A stretch of DNA of 64,000 nt from positions 117,849 through 181,848 of the forward strand of contig NZ_WOBR01000004.1 of the NCBI RefSeq assembly GCF_009727955.1, in the 5' to 3' direction. The notes below the pieces were generated by a model. It searched no databases and was not told the DNA's origin. It worked only from the letters and a program-made list of their open reading frames with translations. Position numbers and translations under genes: made by a program. Below are positions 11,572 through 22,508 of this stretch, piece after piece (within the stretch, counting starts at the first letter, position 1; each line of letters starts with the position of its first letter). This DNA comes from Aliivibrio fischeri. GTDB taxonomy: Bacteria > Pseudomonadota > Gammaproteobacteria > Enterobacterales > Vibrionaceae.

Positions 11572-12429
11572 TTATTTGCTGTGGTATTGCTCACAAGCAA
11601 GTAGGGTGTTTTCGATAAGTGTCGCCACTGTCATAGGGCCAACACCACCAGGTACAGGAGTAATATAACTTGCTTTTGTTTTGGCTACGTCATACTCGAC
11701 ATCGCCAATTAACTTACCTGAATCCAGTCGATTAATACCTACATCAACAACGACAGCACCTTCTTTAATCCATTCACCTGGAATGAAGTTTGGTTTACCA
11801 ACGGCGACAACAACCAAATCAGCTTGACGAATATGGCTTTCCAAATCTTTTGTAAAGCGATGACAAGTAGTGGTCGTACAACCAGCGAGAAGTAATTCAA
11901 GCGTCATTGGTCGACCAACAATATTGGAAGCACCAACAACAACGGCATGCATGCCACGAACTTGAATGTTGTAGCGATCAAGTAGAGTGATGATCCCTTT
12001 TGGTGTACAAGAACGCAATTTTGGAATACGTTGTGATAATCGACCTACGTTATATGGATGGAAACCATCAACGTCTTTTTCTGGGTCGATATGCTCTAAA
12101 ATTTTCGTGCTATCCATTCCTGCAGGAAGAGGTAATTGAACCAAAATACCATCAATTTCAGGATCTTGGTTTAGTTCATCAATTAGGTTAAGAAGTTCTG
12201 ATTCAGATGTGGTCGTTGGAAGGTCATATGATTTTGAAACAAAACCGACTTCTTCACAGGCGCGACGCTTACTACCTACATAAACTTGAGAGGCTGGATC
12301 TTGTCCAACTAATACAACTGCAAGGCCTGGAGCACGTAATCCTGCTTCTACACGAGCTTTAACACGAGCTCCGACTTCAGAGCGAACGGTTTGAGAAATG
12401 AGTTTTCCATCGATAATTTGAGCGGTCAT
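11572..12429 (-). CDS. folD: Methylenetetrahydrofolate dehydrogenase / methenyltetrahydrofolate cyclohydrolase
   Basis: FolD is a bifunctional cytoplasmic enzyme that converts 5,10-methylene-THF to 10-formyl-THF for purine and formyl-methionine synthesis. The 285-residue length fits the family. Catalytic Tyr50 and Lys54 lie in [15 protein letters not shown], and the substrate segment is [10 protein letters not shown]. The NADP-binding core contains [12 protein letters not shown], and the conserved [11 protein letters not shown] lies near the C terminus. It is monocistronic with its own terminator. The tRNA-Arg(UCU) gene lies 267 bases away on the other strand, as argU lies near folD in E. coli. 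Confidence 0.97.
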   Translation of the reverse strand: MTAQIIDGKLISQTVRSEVGARVKARVEAGLRAPGLAVVLVGQDPASQVYVGSKRRACEEVGFVSKSYDLPTTTSESELLNLIDELNQDPEIDGILVQLPLPAGMDSTKILEHIDPEKDVDGFHPYNVGRLSQRIPKLRSCTPKGIITLLDRYNIQVRGMHAVVVGASNIVGRPMTLELLLAGCTTTTCHRFTKDLESHIRQADLVVVAVGKPNFIPGEWIKEGAVVVDVGINRLDSGKLIGDVEYDVAKTKASYITPVPGGVGPMTVATLIENTLLACEQYHSK

Positions 12430-12654
12430 AGTGATCCTTCTAAAGGGCAGTTACTGGTTGACCTAAGTATTGTCGCAGAATTAATTCAGAATAGCCATAG
12501 AGCAAACGTTTGCGCCAGAGGTTTTTTAAGTATCAAAACATCGTAATATCAATGATATTTGTAGGTTTTTTATTCAGAATGGTTTTCTTGTTGCTATAAA
12601 GTGAGCAAAGTGACTCATTTTTCATCACTCAGTAAGATAATGATAAGAAAAGGA

Positions 12655-12682
12655 TTGATCTGATTTCGGATATTCGTATAAT
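12655..12682 (+). promoter_or_regulatory. Putative sigma-70 promoter of tRNA-Arg
   Basis: TTGATC at 12655-12660 and a perfect TATAAT at 12677-12682 are separated by 16 bases. The -10 box ends 13 bases before the tRNA, placing the transcription start just upstream of the mature 5' end. Confidence 0.65.
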
Positions 12683-12695
12683 CCTACCACACAAA

Positions 12696-12772
12696 GCGCC
12701 CTTAGCTCAGCTGGATAGAGCACGTCCCTTCTAAGGATGTGGTCGTAGGTTCGAATCCTACAGGGCGCGCCA
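12696..12772 (+). tRNA. argU: tRNA-Arg (anticodon UCU)
   Basis: This 77-base gene folds as a full cloverleaf: acceptor stem GCGCCCT with AGGGCGC, D arm GCTC/GAGC, anticodon stem CGTCC/GGATG with loop CTTCTAA (anticodon TCT, reads AGA), T arm GTAGG/CCTAC with loop TTCGAAT, discriminator G and an encoded CCA. It closely resembles E. coli argU and sits next to folD as there. AGA is likely not rare in this AT-rich genome. Confidence 0.98.
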
Positions 12773-12779
12773 AAATTGG

Positions 12780-12817
12780 AAAAGCCGCATTAACCTTATG
12801 GTTAGTGCGGCTTTTTT
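12780..12817 (+). terminator. Rho-independent terminator of the tRNA gene
   Basis: AAAAGCCGCATTAACC pairs with GGTTAGTGCGGCTTTT, with one G-T pair and a 4-base loop. A T-run follows, 7 bases after the tRNA CCA. Confidence 0.93.
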
Positions 12818-12883
12818 CATTTCTGTCATATTATTTATCAATATGCTAGCGTTAGTTCATTGCATAGTTAATGGATTACTCTT

Positions 12884-14341
12884 ATGTCTTTTTGGAATTC
12901 ACTTTCAATTACTACTCGCTATTCAAGATTGCCTCGCTGTTTTTTCACGTATGTACAACCGACCCCCTTAGATAATTCTCGTTGGCTTATATGGAACAGT
13001 GAATTAGCTAAACAGTTTGATTTACCTGAGAACGTACATAATCATTCTGAGCTGTTAGATGCGTTTTCGGGTGAGACAGTGCCGTCCGTTTTTGCACCAC
13101 TAGCCATGAAATATGCAGGACATCAATTTGGTAGTTATAACCCAGACCTTGGTGATGGAAGAGGACTTTTACTAGCAGAAATAAAAGATAAAAAAGGGAA
13201 TAGTTTTGATCTTCATTTAAAAGGAGCTGGTTTAACGCCTTATTCTCGTTCTGGTGATGGCCGAGCTGTATTACGCTCTACAATTCGTGAGTATTTATGT
13301 AGTGAAGCGATGGCTGGGCTTGGTATTCCTACGACACGAGCATTAGGAATGATGACGAGTGATACCCCGGTATTTAGAGAAGGGTATGAGACTGGGGCTC
13401 TACTCATTAGAATGGCTGAAACTCATATTCGATTTGGTCATTTTGAGCATTTGTTTTATTCAAATTTATTGGAAGAGCTAAAGTTATTATCGGATAAAGT
13501 GATTGAATGGCATTTCCCTTGTTGTTTAGGTGAAGATAAACCATATCTCGCAATGTTTAATAATATTGTAGATAGAACTGCTTATATGATTGCGCAATGG
13601 CAGGCTGTGGGATTTGCCCATGGTGTTATGAATACCGATAATATGTCGATTATTGGCCAAACGTTCGATTATGGTCCTTTTGGCTTTCTTGATGATTATG
13701 AGCCCGGTTATATCTGTAATCATTCTGACTACCAAGGGCGCTATGCATTTAATCAACAACCTAGAATTGGTTTATGGAACTTATCGGCCTTGGCACATTC
13801 ACTTTCACCGTTAATTGATAAGTCAGATTTAGAAAAAGCATTAGAGCAATATGAAATAAAATTGCATGATTATTTTAGTCAATTGATGCGAAAAAAATTG
13901 GGCCTATTTTCTAAGCAGGAAGGGGACAGCCGTCTATTTGAATCCATGTTCGAATTACTGTCACAAGGTGCGGTGGATTACACTCGATTTATGAGGGCGC
14001 TGTCTTACTTAGATTCTCAAGATAAACAAACTGTAATTGATTTATTTGTTGATAGAGATGCGGCAACATTATGGGTAAATCTGTACTTAACACGATGTAA
14101 GTTAGAAGCTGATAGCTCCGATATGCGTTGTTCAAAAATGAGAAAAGTGAACCCAAAATATATTTTGAGAAATTACTTAGCTCAACAGGCCATTGTTAAA
14201 GCAAATGAGGGGGATTTTAGTGACGTTAAAATTTTATCTACGCTATTGGCATCACCATTTGATGAACATCCTGATTTTGAGCATTATGCTGAATTCCCCC
14301 CAGAGTGGGGGAAGAAAATGGAAATCAGCTGTTCATCATAG
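12884..14341 (+). CDS. selO: Protein adenylyltransferase SelO (YdiU)
   Basis: This 485-residue SelO/YdiU pseudokinase-fold enzyme transfers AMP from ATP to Ser, Thr or Tyr of target proteins and is linked to redox stress. Clear motifs are KYAGHQFG with [10 protein letters not shown] near residues 76-99, [19 protein letters not shown] at about 113-131, and [11 protein letters not shown] with Asp252 and Asn253, followed by DYGPFGFLD with Asp262. These acidic positions carry the same numbers as the proposed catalytic and metal residues of Pseudomonas SelO. The protein ends Cys-Ser-Ser, where the animal enzyme has selenocysteine-Ser-Ser. It is monocistronic, with a weak hairpin after the stop. 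The start ATG has a poor ribosome-binding site. Confidence 0.95.
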   Translation: MSFWNSLSITTRYSRLPRCFFTYVQPTPLDNSRWLIWNSELAKQFDLPENVHNHSELLDAFSGETVPSVFAPLAMKYAGHQFGSYNPDLGDGRGLLLAEIKDKKGNSFDLHLKGAGLTPYSRSGDGRAVLRSTIREYLCSEAMAGLGIPTTRALGMMTSDTPVFREGYETGALLIRMAETHIRFGHFEHLFYSNLLEELKLLSDKVIEWHFPCCLGEDKPYLAMFNNIVDRTAYMIAQWQAVGFAHGVMNTDNMSIIGQTFDYGPFGFLDDYEPGYICNHSDYQGRYAFNQQPRIGLWNLSALAHSLSPLIDKSDLEKALEQYEIKLHDYFSQLMRKKLGLFSKQEGDSRLFESMFELLSQGAVDYTRFMRALSYLDSQDKQTVIDLFVDRDAATLWVNLYLTRCKLEADSSDMRCSKMRKVNPKYILRNYLAQQAIVKANEGDFSDVKILSTLLASPFDEHPDFEHYAEFPPEWGKKMEISCSS

Positions 14342-14362
14342 AGTTAATTAATTTATGACGTA

Positions 14363-14392
14363 GTAAGGCAGCCATATTTGCTGCTTTTTACT
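14363..14392 (+). terminator. Probable rho-independent terminator of selO
   Basis: GCAGC and GCTGC flank a 7-base loop, extended by G-T and A-T pairs and followed by TTTTTACT. It also abuts the stop of the convergent lipoprotein gene. Confidence 0.65.
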
Positions 14393-14393
14393 C

Positions 14394-14936
14394 TTAGTTT
14401 CTCTCTTCTAAGCTGTGAAACATGAGTTGAAGTAATTCGTCCATTGCACCCGTTTTATCACTATTTGTATAACCTTGAGCTAATATTGTCCATTGTGGTG
14501 ATAATTGAGTCGGCAAATAAACGGCAATAAACACACTGGCTTTGTCACTGTTATTTTCATCGATGCCATGTGGCTCTATGCCTGCTGATAATCCTGTTTT
14601 ATTTAGAATTTGATCGTCGCTGATCTTAGTATCTACCCCTAAACCATAGCCAATATAAAAATCGGCTTTTTGCAGATCATCCGTGTAGATAAACCCTTTT
14701 TGTTTTAATTCATTTTTTAAAGCAAGAATGAATTTTTCTTCAGTATCATTCTTGTTTAATTTTTTATTTAGGTAATTGGCATTGACATCCGGATGCCAAC
14801 TGAAGAATGTTCTTCCAGATATTATGTTATTAATATCACCAGTTGTAACAAGGTTTACCGTGCTTTTTTCTTGATGTGTTTCAGTAACACAACCGCTTAA
14901 TGTAAAAAGTAGAAGTAAAGAAAGTATATATTTCAA
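14394..14936 (-). CDS. Putative lipoprotein, DUF4136-like
   Basis: This 180-residue protein has a lipoprotein signal peptide: a short basic start, the hydrophobic stretch ILSLLLLFTL and lipobox LSGC, with the lipidated Cys at residue 16. The mature part contains TFFSWHPDV and DLQKADFYIGYGLGV. These resemble DUF4136 envelope lipoproteins, in which the order 'W-P...ADF.I.Y' recurs. It would be anchored in the inner or outer membrane facing the periplasm. The function is unknown. It lies between selO (convergent) and cspD (same strand, but separated from it by a terminator), so it is probably transcribed alone. Confidence 0.8.
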   Translation of the reverse strand: MKYILSLLLLFTLSGCVTETHQEKSTVNLVTTGDINNIISGRTFFSWHPDVNANYLNKKLNKNDTEEKFILALKNELKQKGFIYTDDLQKADFYIGYGLGVDTKISDDQILNKTGLSAGIEPHGIDENNSDKASVFIAVYLPTQLSPQWTILAQGYTNSDKTGAMDELLQLMFHSLEERN

Positions 14937-14993
14937 AATAGAGACCTAAACGAAATGAATAAAGATTGGAGTGGTATCGGTAGAATTGGTTCA

Positions 14994-15023
14994 AAAAAGG
15001 TGAGTACATTCACTCACCTTTTT
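14994..15023 (-). terminator. Rho-independent terminator of cspD
   Basis: A 12-bp stem (AAAAAGGTGAGT and its complement) with a 6-base loop lies 19 bases after the cspD stop. T-runs occur on both strands. Confidence 0.9.
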
Positions 15024-15041
15024 ATAAACTTGAAAATGAAG

Positions 15042-15263
15042 TTATTTGGCACTTTCACCTTCGAGTAGTTTAATTTCACTTGCATGAAAACCTTTTGGAC
15101 CTTCGTGGATTTCGTAAGTGACGGCCTGTCCTGCTTTTAGGGTACGGTACCCTTCCATTTCGATGGTGGAGTAATGAGCAAAAATATCGCCATCCTCACC
15201 TTCTGGGCAAATGAAGCCAAACCCTTTGGCGTTATTGAACCATTTTACTGTACCTGTTGCCAT
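15042..15263 (-). CDS. cspD: Cold-shock-domain protein CspD
   Basis: This 73-residue single cold-shock domain protein carries the RNA-binding motifs KGFGFI (RNP1) and DIFAHYS (RNP2). It starts GTVKWFNNAKGFGFICPEGE like E. coli CspD, a stationary-phase inhibitor of DNA replication, rather than the cold-induced CspA. The cspD identity is supported by the position, divergent from clpS-clpA exactly as in E. coli. I chose the ATG at 15263 because AGAGGG lies 9 bases upstream and the family starts at this Met; an ATG three codons earlier abuts the site. Confidence 0.93.
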   Translation of the reverse strand: MATGTVKWFNNAKGFGFICPEGEDGDIFAHYSTIEMEGYRTLKAGQAVTYEIHEGPKGFHASEIKLLEGESAK

Positions 15264-15661
15264 GCTATACATCCCTCTGCATTTTAATTACCTAGCACAA
15301 TGGTTATGAATTAATCATTTAGCTGTTCAATTGATAACCACTACAAGTACACTCTATTAAATATAAAATGTGAGTCAAGTACAAAGTTGTCACTTTTTTA
15401 ACATTTATACTTAATATCACATTTAAGGTTAACATATTTGTCAATAATATCAGTTTGATAAATATAGTGGAGAACCTGAACAAAAGGCTCTATTCTTTAT
15501 TTATTGTTTCGATGAATTTCTATCCAATTAACAAAAAAATAAGTGATAAAGACTTTAAAACAGTATCTTTTGTTTGATGTAATCTCTCGTCTAGATTAGT
15601 CTGAATAGTAAGGGGATACCTTGAAGTATCAGATTATTTTTTTACTAATTTAGTTGTCGAC
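15264..15661. other. Divergent intergenic region cspD-clpS (398 bp)
   Basis: This AT-rich region separates the two divergent genes and must carry both promoters. I see no gene in it: the longest plus-strand frame, 21 codons from 15512, has no ribosome-binding site. No promoter stands out clearly enough to call, and no long inverted repeat is present. Confidence 0.5.
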
Positions 15662-15982
15662 ATGAGTAAACTATATGAATGGATTTCTCCTGATTCAGAT
15701 GTTTTGGAGCAAGAGAAAACAGAGTTAAGACCACCATCTATGTATAAAGTGGTTTTAAATAATGACGATTACACTCCAATGGAGTTTGTTGTCGAAGTTT
15801 TAGATAAATTTTTTTCCATGGACTTGGAAAAAGCAACACAATTAATGCTAACAGTGCATTATGAAGGGAAAGCAGTATGTGGGACGTTCACTGCTGAAGT
15901 TGCTGAAACTAAAGTTGCGCAAGTGAATACTTACTCGCGTGATAATGAGCACCCACTACTGTGTACAATGGAGCAAGCGTAA
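15662..15982 (+). CDS. clpS: ATP-dependent Clp protease adaptor ClpS
   Basis: ClpS (106 residues) is the N-recognin that hands proteins bearing N-terminal Leu, Phe, Tyr or Trp to ClpAP. The binding pocket is intact: Asn34, Asp35 and Asp36 in [11 protein letters not shown], and His66 in [10 protein letters not shown], all at the E. coli positions. The first 25 residues are the flexible N-terminal extension that engages ClpA. clpA follows after 42 bases, so the two are probably one operon. The bpt and aat genes that make its substrates lie a few kb downstream. Confidence 0.97.
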   Translation: MSKLYEWISPDSDVLEQEKTELRPPSMYKVVLNNDDYTPMEFVVEVLDKFFSMDLEKATQLMLTVHYEGKAVCGTFTAEVAETKVAQVNTYSRDNEHPLLCTMEQA

Positions 15983-16024
15983 GTTTGTTCGTTACACCAT
16001 AATTTGGTGTTTTGGGAGGTTCCT

Positions 16025-18277
16025 ATGCTAAATAAAGAATTAGAAGCGAGTTTGAACACTGCGTTTGCTCGTGCGCGAGAAAAGCGTCATGAATTCATGA
16101 CGGTAGAGCACTTGCTATTTGCTCTGCTGGAGAACCCATCAGCTCACGAAGCGCTTATTGCTTGTCATACTGATTTAGATGCCTTGGCAACTGAAATCGA
16201 CGAATTTATCACACAGACAACACCATTAATTCCTCTTGATGATGAAAGCCGTGAAACTCAGCCTACGCTTAGCTTTCAGCGTGTATTACAACGAGCTGTT
16301 TTTCATGTTCAATCATCTGGTCGAAGTGAAGTTACTGGTGCAAACGTATTGGTCGCTATTTTTAGTGAACAAGAATCTCACGCAGCATATCTACTTAAAA
16401 AGAATGATATTAGCCGTTTAGATATCGTTAACTTTATCTCCCATGGTGCACCAGAAAATCGAGATGAAAATAGCGAGTCAAACAATGTTGAAGCGGCGGT
16501 TGAAGCAAATTCAGAAGATAAATTAGAGAGTTTTGCAACTAATTTAAACCAAGTCGCTAAAAATGGTGGTATTGACCCGCTTATTGGTCGTGATCAAGAA
16601 CTTGAACGAACTATTCAAGTGTTATGTCGTCGTCGCAAAAATAACCCATTATTAGTGGGTGAAGCTGGTGTTGGTAAAACTGCGATTGCGGAAGGTCTTG
16701 CATGGCGTATTGTTGAAGAACAAGTACCTGATGTAATTAAAGATTGTGTTATTTATTCTTTAGATATTGGTTCATTACTTGCGGGTACTAAATACCGCGG
16801 TGATTTTGAAAAACGTTTTAAAGCGATTTTGAAGCAACTTGAAAAAGAAGAACACGCGGTTTTATTTATTGATGAAATTCATACCATTATTGGAGCGGGT
16901 GCCGCTTCTGGTGGTCAAGTTGATGCCGCGAACTTAATTAAACCATTATTAAGTAGTGGTAAATTACGTTGTATTGGCTCAACAACTTATCAAGAACACA
17001 GCACTATTTTTGAAAAAGAACGTGCATTAGCTCGTCGTTTCCAAAAAATTGATATTTTAGAACCGTCGTTAGATGATACGACAAAAATATTGATCGGTCT
17101 GAAAAGTAAGTACGAAGAACATCATGAAGTGCGTTATACCAATAAAGCACTTCGTGCGGCGGTAGAATTATCTGCTAAGTATATTAATGAACGCCATCTT
17201 CCAGATAAAGCAATTGATGTAATTGATGAAGCGGGCGCACGTTGTCGCTTAACACCTGCTAGTCGTCGTAAAAAGACCATCAATGTCGCTGATATTGAAT
17301 CCATGGTCGCGAAAATGGCGCGTATTCCTGAAAAATCTGTATCTTCAAGTGATAAAGATGTTCTGAAAAAGCTTGATGATAAATTAAAAATGCTTGTGTT
17401 TGGACAAGATCAGGGTATCGATGCACTATGTGAAGCGATTAAATTAAGCCGTGCCGGTCTTGGTGCTGAGAATAAACCGGTAGGTTCATTCTTATTTGCT
17501 GGTCCTACTGGTGTTGGTAAAACGGAAGTAACGGTTCAATTAGCTAAAGCTTTAGGTATTGAATTACTGCGCTTTGATATGTCTGAATATGGTGAGCAGC
17601 ATACTGTTAGCCGCTTAATTGGTGCGCCTCCGGGTTATGTTGGTTACGAGCAAGGTGGTTTATTAACTGATGCGGTAATTAAACATCCACATTCTGTTGT
17701 TCTTCTTGATGAACTTGAAAAAGCGCACCCAGATATCTTTAATCTGCTGTTACAAGTAATGGATAATGGTACGTTGACAGATAACAATGGACGTAAAGCG
17801 GATTTCCGCAACGTAATTTTTGTTATGACAACCAATGCGGGTGTTCAAGAGACGGTTAAAAAATCAATTGGTCTAATTCAACAAGATCATTCTACTGATG
17901 CAATGGCGGCAATTAAGAAAGTATTTACGCCTGAATTCAGAAACCGTTTGGATAATATCATTTGGTTTGAGCATCTAAGTAAAGATGTCATTTCACTGGT
18001 TGTTGAAAAATTCATTGCAGAGCTGCAAGCACAGTTAGATGCTCGTGGTGTATCAATGGAAGTATCCAAAGAAGCAAAAGCATGGCTTGCTGAAAAGGGC
18101 TATGACAAAGCGATGGGGGCACGTCCAATGGCTCGAGTTATTCAAGAAAACCTTAAAAAACCAATGGCAAATGAATTACTGTTTGGTGATTTGGTTGATG
18201 GTGGTACGGTACGAGTGAAACTTAAGAAAGATGAACTTGTATTTGAATTTACAAGTGAAACTGAAGCGGTTCATTAA
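16025..18277 (+). CDS. clpA: ATP-dependent Clp protease ATP-binding subunit ClpA
   Basis: ClpA is the AAA+ unfoldase of the ClpAP protease (750 residues). An N-terminal double Clp repeat (about residues 1-145) docks ClpS. D1 has Walker A GEAGVGKT at about 212-219 and D2 has GPTGVGKT at about 494-501. The tripeptide IGL at 615-617, in SIGLIQQD, is the ClpP-docking loop. I set the start at 16025 because GGGAGG lies 5 bases before this ATG and E. coli ClpA begins MLNQELE; an in-frame ATG at 16004 lies upstream of that site. It lies directly downstream of clpS and ends at a strong terminator. ClpP itself is not in the window. Confidence 0.97.
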   Translation: MLNKELEASLNTAFARAREKRHEFMTVEHLLFALLENPSAHEALIACHTDLDALATEIDEFITQTTPLIPLDDESRETQPTLSFQRVLQRAVFHVQSSGRSEVTGANVLVAIFSEQESHAAYLLKKNDISRLDIVNFISHGAPENRDENSESNNVEAAVEANSEDKLESFATNLNQVAKNGGIDPLIGRDQELERTIQVLCRRRKNNPLLVGEAGVGKTAIAEGLAWRIVEEQVPDVIKDCVIYSLDIGSLLAGTKYRGDFEKRFKAILKQLEKEEHAVLFIDEIHTIIGAGAASGGQVDAANLIKPLLSSGKLRCIGSTTYQEHSTIFEKERALARRFQKIDILEPSLDDTTKILIGLKSKYEEHHEVRYTNKALRAAVELSAKYINERHLPDKAIDVIDEAGARCRLTPASRRKKTINVADIESMVAKMARIPEKSVSSSDKDVLKKLDDKLKMLVFGQDQGIDALCEAIKLSRAGLGAENKPVGSFLFAGPTGVGKTEVTVQLAKALGIELLRFDMSEYGEQHTVSRLIGAPPGYVGYEQGGLLTDAVIKHPHSVVLLDELEKAHPDIFNLLLQVMDNGTLTDNNGRKADFRNVIFVMTTNAGVQETVKKSIGLIQQDHSTDAMAAIKKVFTPEFRNRLDNIIWFEHLSKDVISLVVEKFIAELQAQLDARGVSMEVSKEAKAWLAEKGYDKAMGARPMARVIQENLKKPMANELLFGDLVDGGTVRVKLKKDELVFEFTSETEAVH

Positions 18278-18323
18278 TAAACCAATTCTATTGCTATCAT
18301 CTAGTTTGCTTTGAGATCTAATA

Positions 18324-18350
18324 AAAAACCCAGTCATTGACTGGGTTTTT
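18324..18350. terminator. Rho-independent terminator between clpA and infA
   Basis: A stem of AAAAACCCAGTC with its complement and a 3-base loop ends in a T-run, with an A-run on the opposite side. It is placed between convergent genes. Confidence 0.92.
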
Positions 18351-18399
18351 GTTATTGTTTTTTTATTAGTTTAAAGCGATAAACTAATAGAATGACAAA

Positions 18400-19396
<997 letters not shown>

Positions 19397-19400
<4 letters not shown>

Positions 19401-20116
19401 GAAAATGAACTATCCCCTAAAGTTTGAGTTAAATAGCAGTCAGATGATGTTGGTTTTACACGAAGCTCTTCAAGTAATGTTTTGAAATTACTTCGTTTCA
19501 TTTCTTGAGCTCCAAGACTTTCTAAATGAGGATTCATCATTTGGCAGTCGATAAGCTTTCCATTAGATGATACAAAGTGCTCACAAAATTTCCATAATGC
19601 AATTTTTGATGCATTAGTTTGCAATGAAAACATAGACTCACCACAAAAAACTTGGCCTATTTGTAACCCATATAATCCACCAATTAACTCATTGCCATTC
19701 CATACTTCAACTGAATGGCAATAACCAAGATCAACCAATGTTTTATAAGCCTTGATCATTTCCGGCATTATCCATGTTTCTTCTTTTGGCCTGGTTGATG
19801 CACAAAGGTCAATAACTTGATAAGTGGCTTTGTTGAGAGTTACGTTGTAGTTCGATTTTCTGAAGAACTTTTTTAAGCTTTTAGATGGTGAAAATTGCTC
19901 AGGGAAAAATACGCCTCGAACGCTTGGACTCCACCATAGGATAGGATCACCATCACTGTACCATGGGAAAATACCATGTTGGTATGCACTGATCAGCTGC
20001 GCAGAGGATAAGTCTCCACCCATTATGAGTAAACCATCAGGGTTATTTAATGCGTTTTCTATATTAGGAAAAACGGTTGAATGAGATGGAATAAGCTCAG
20101 GTAAATAGATAGTCAT
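19397..20116 (-). CDS. aat: Leucyl/phenylalanyl-tRNA--protein transferase Aat
   Basis: Aat (239 residues) adds Leu or Phe from aminoacyl-tRNA to proteins with N-terminal Arg or Lys for ClpS-ClpAP degradation. Family segments include the NPDGLLIMGGDLSSAQLISAYQ region, GIFPWYSDGDPILWWSP, and GLYGLQIGQVFCGESMFS, which forms the acyl-transfer site. The C-terminal part (IDCQMMNPHLESLGA) is also conserved. It forms an aat-bpt operon. The divergent neighbour is aroA, with 184 bases between the starts. Confidence 0.96.
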
Positions 20117-20300
20117 AGATAAAAGAAATCACTATTCATTATTTTTAGGCCAAAGAGACGATATTGCCTCTGGTACATCGCGTTGGTTTTCGTTACTCTG
20201 AAAGTATGAAGAATAACAAAAAATAACAATTAAAGCTGAAGCAGTCATGAAAAATTAATCATGACATTATTTTTATTTGTACAGGAATTTTTACACAAAC

Positions 20301-21581
20301 ATGGAAAGCTTAACTCTTCAACCTATCTCTAAAATTGATGGACAAATCAATCTACCTGGTTCAAAAAGTGTATCAAACCGAGCGTTACTTCTAGCTGCGT
20401 TAGCTTCAGGAACTACAAAATTAACGAATCTATTAGATAGTGATGATATTCGTCATATGTTGAATGCGCTTAAAGCATTGGGCGTTGAATATAAATTATC
20501 AGCAGATAAAACAGAATGTGAAGTAACTGGATTAGGACGAGCGTTTGAACCTAATGAAGCATTAGAGCTTTTCTTAGGTAATGCTGGAACGGCGATGCGT
20601 CCATTGGCTGCGGCACTATGTTTAGGCCAAGGTGAGTTTGTACTAACGGGTGAACCTCGTATGAAAGAGCGACCAATCGGTCACCTTGTAACGGCTCTTA
20701 AAGCTGCTGGAGCAGACGTAGAATATTTAGAAAATGAAAATTATCCACCGTTAAAAATTATAGGTACAGGCCTACATGGTGGAACAGTGGACATTGATGG
20801 CTCGATTTCTAGCCAATTTCTTACTGCGTTTTTAATGGCTGCACCATTATCTACAAAAGAAACAACGATTAATATTGTTGGTGATTTAGTTTCAAAGCCT
20901 TACATTGATATTACACTAGACATAATGGCAACATTTGGTGTGGAAATTGAGAATCAGAACTATCAAACGTTTGTCGTTCCTGCGAATCAAACTTATGTAG
21001 CTCCTGGTGACTTTCTTGTGGAAGGTGATGCTTCATCAGCATCCTATTTTCTTGCTGCCGCTGCAATTAAGGGTGGGGAAGTAAAAGTAACAGGTATTGG
21101 TAAAAAGAGTATTCAAGGCGATGTTCAATTTGCAGATGCATTAGCTGCAATGGGGGCTGAAATTGAATGGGGCGATGATTATGTTATCGCTCGAAAAGGT
21201 GAACTTAATGCCATTGATATGGATTTCAACCATATTCCAGATGCTGCAATGACAATTGCAACCGCTGCATTATTTGCAAAAGGAACGACCTCAATTCGTA
21301 ACGTATACAATTGGCGTGTAAAAGAAACTGATCGTTTGGCTGCGATGGCAACCGAGTTAAGAAAAGTGGGTGCAGTAGTGGAGGAAGGGGAAGATTATAT
21401 TACGATTACACCGCCAGCTTCATTACAGCATGCATCGATTGACACTTATGATGACCACCGCATGGCGATGTGTTTTTCTTTAGTTGCATTAAGTGATACT
21501 CCTGTAACGATTAATGATCCAGGTTGTACATCGAAAACATTCCCTGATTATTTTGATAAATTAAAAGAATTAAGCTGCTAA
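20301..21581 (+). CDS. aroA: 3-phosphoshikimate 1-carboxyvinyltransferase (EPSP synthase)
   Basis: AroA joins phosphoenolpyruvate to shikimate-3-phosphate in the aromatic amino acid pathway. The start MESLTLQPI with [16 protein letters not shown] carries the substrate-binding Lys, and NAGTAMRPL is the PEP-binding loop. The C-terminal part has YDDHRMAM with the conserved acidic and basic residues. I start at the ATG at 20301 (426 residues), matching the E. coli N terminus; the frame extends to a TTG eight codons upstream without family support. The ribosome-binding site is weak. A terminator follows, so cmk has its own promoter. Confidence 0.97.
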   Translation: MESLTLQPISKIDGQINLPGSKSVSNRALLLAALASGTTKLTNLLDSDDIRHMLNALKALGVEYKLSADKTECEVTGLGRAFEPNEALELFLGNAGTAMRPLAAALCLGQGEFVLTGEPRMKERPIGHLVTALKAAGADVEYLENENYPPLKIIGTGLHGGTVDIDGSISSQFLTAFLMAAPLSTKETTINIVGDLVSKPYIDITLDIMATFGVEIENQNYQTFVVPANQTYVAPGDFLVEGDASSASYFLAAAAIKGGEVKVTGIGKKSIQGDVQFADALAAMGAEIEWGDDYVIARKGELNAIDMDFNHIPDAAMTIATAALFAKGTTSIRNVYNWRVKETDRLAAMATELRKVGAVVEEGEDYITITPPASLQHASIDTYDDHRMAMCFSLVALSDTPVTINDPGCTSKTFPDYFDKLKELSC

Positions 21582-21616
21582 TTGGTTGTATTTTAAATTA
21601 TTACCTTATATTCAAT

Positions 21617-21648
21617 AAAAGCTCTGTATCAAAATTCAGAGCTTTTTT
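21617..21648 (+). terminator. Rho-independent terminator of aroA
   Basis: AAAAGCTCTG and CAGAGCTTTT surround a 10-base loop and end in TTTTTT, 35 bases after the aroA stop. Confidence 0.88.
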
Positions 21649-21738
21649 AGTTTTTCATAATCAAGAGTATATAAATAATCTTACTTGGGTATAATGCTGC
21701 CCGTAGAAACCAATCACAATAATTAATTGGAGAACTCC

Positions 21739-22413
21739 ATGACTACTCATTCACCAGTCGTTACTGTTGATGGTCCAAGTGGAGCAGGTAAAGGCACGTT
21801 GTGCATGTTACTTGCAGAAAAGCTAGGTTATAATTTATTAGACTCTGGCGCTATTTACCGAGTGCTAGCATTAGCTGCTATTCACCATGGTGTTGATCTT
21901 AATTCAGAAGATGCACTAGTTCCTTTAGCGGCTAATTTGGATGTGCAATTCAAAGCTGAAGGTGAATTGGTTAAAGTAATTCTTGAAGGTGAAGACGTAT
22001 CTGCAGAACTTCGTAAAGAAGAAACAGGTATGGCTGCATCTAAAGTTGCTGCGTTACCTCAAGTTCGCGAAGCTTTATTACGTCGTCAGCGTGCGTTTTC
22101 TGCTCAACCTGGCTTGATTGCTGATGGTCGAGATATGGGTACTGTTGTGTTTCCTAACGCTGAAGTTAAGATATTTTTAGATGCAAGTGCTGAAGAACGT
22201 GCGAATCGCCGAATGAAGCAGTTGCAACAGAAGGGGTTAGATGTTAAATTTGACCGTCTTTTAAGCGAAATTCAAGAACGTGATGATCGAGACCGCAATC
22301 GCGCTGTCGCACCATTACGTCCTGCGGAAGACGCTTTAGTTTTAGACTCAACGTCAATGAATATTGATGAAGTTGTCGCGCAAGCCATTACTTTTATTGA
22401 ATCTAAGCTATAA
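21739..22413 (+). CDS. cmk: Cytidylate kinase
   Basis: Cmk (224 residues) phosphorylates CMP and dCMP for nucleotide recycling. The P-loop is GPSGAGKGT near residue 12, the family segment [14 protein letters not shown] follows, and the lid and catalytic region contains [11 protein letters not shown]. The start is the ATG at 21739, with TGGAG 6 bases upstream. A TTG four codons earlier in the same frame overlaps that site and is less likely. It is followed 95 bases later by rpsA, the classical cmk-rpsA arrangement, so rpsA can be transcribed from cmk as well as from promoters within or before it. Confidence 0.97.
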
Positions 22414-22424
22414 TATTAAACTTA

Positions 22425-22507
22425 GTTAGTTGCAAGGATGATAACTAACCTTACTATCAACCCCATGCGGTAGGATACCCATGGACGTTTAAATTTGAAG
22501 ATCAAAT
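22425..22507 (+). promoter_or_regulatory. rpsA leader with three hairpins (probable S1 autoregulation)
   Basis: Hairpin 1 pairs GTTAGTT (22425-22431) with AACTAAC (22443-22449), with AAGGA in the loop. Hairpin 2 pairs CCATG-C-GG (22463-22470) with CC-CATGG (22478-22484) around the loop TAGGATA. Hairpin 3 pairs ATTTGA (22493-22498) with TCAAAT (22502-22507), with the degenerate ribosome-binding site GAAG (22497-22500) at its tip. Known enterobacterial rpsA leaders have this layout: GGA-loop hairpins and a weak GAAG site, which allow high expression yet repression by free S1. Function here is inferred from that resemblance. Confidence 0.75.
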
Positions 22508-22508
22508 A

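Noticed and set aside
15512-15577. 21-codon frame in the cspD-clpS gap
   Set aside because: No ribosome-binding site, and the AT-rich context makes chance frames likely.
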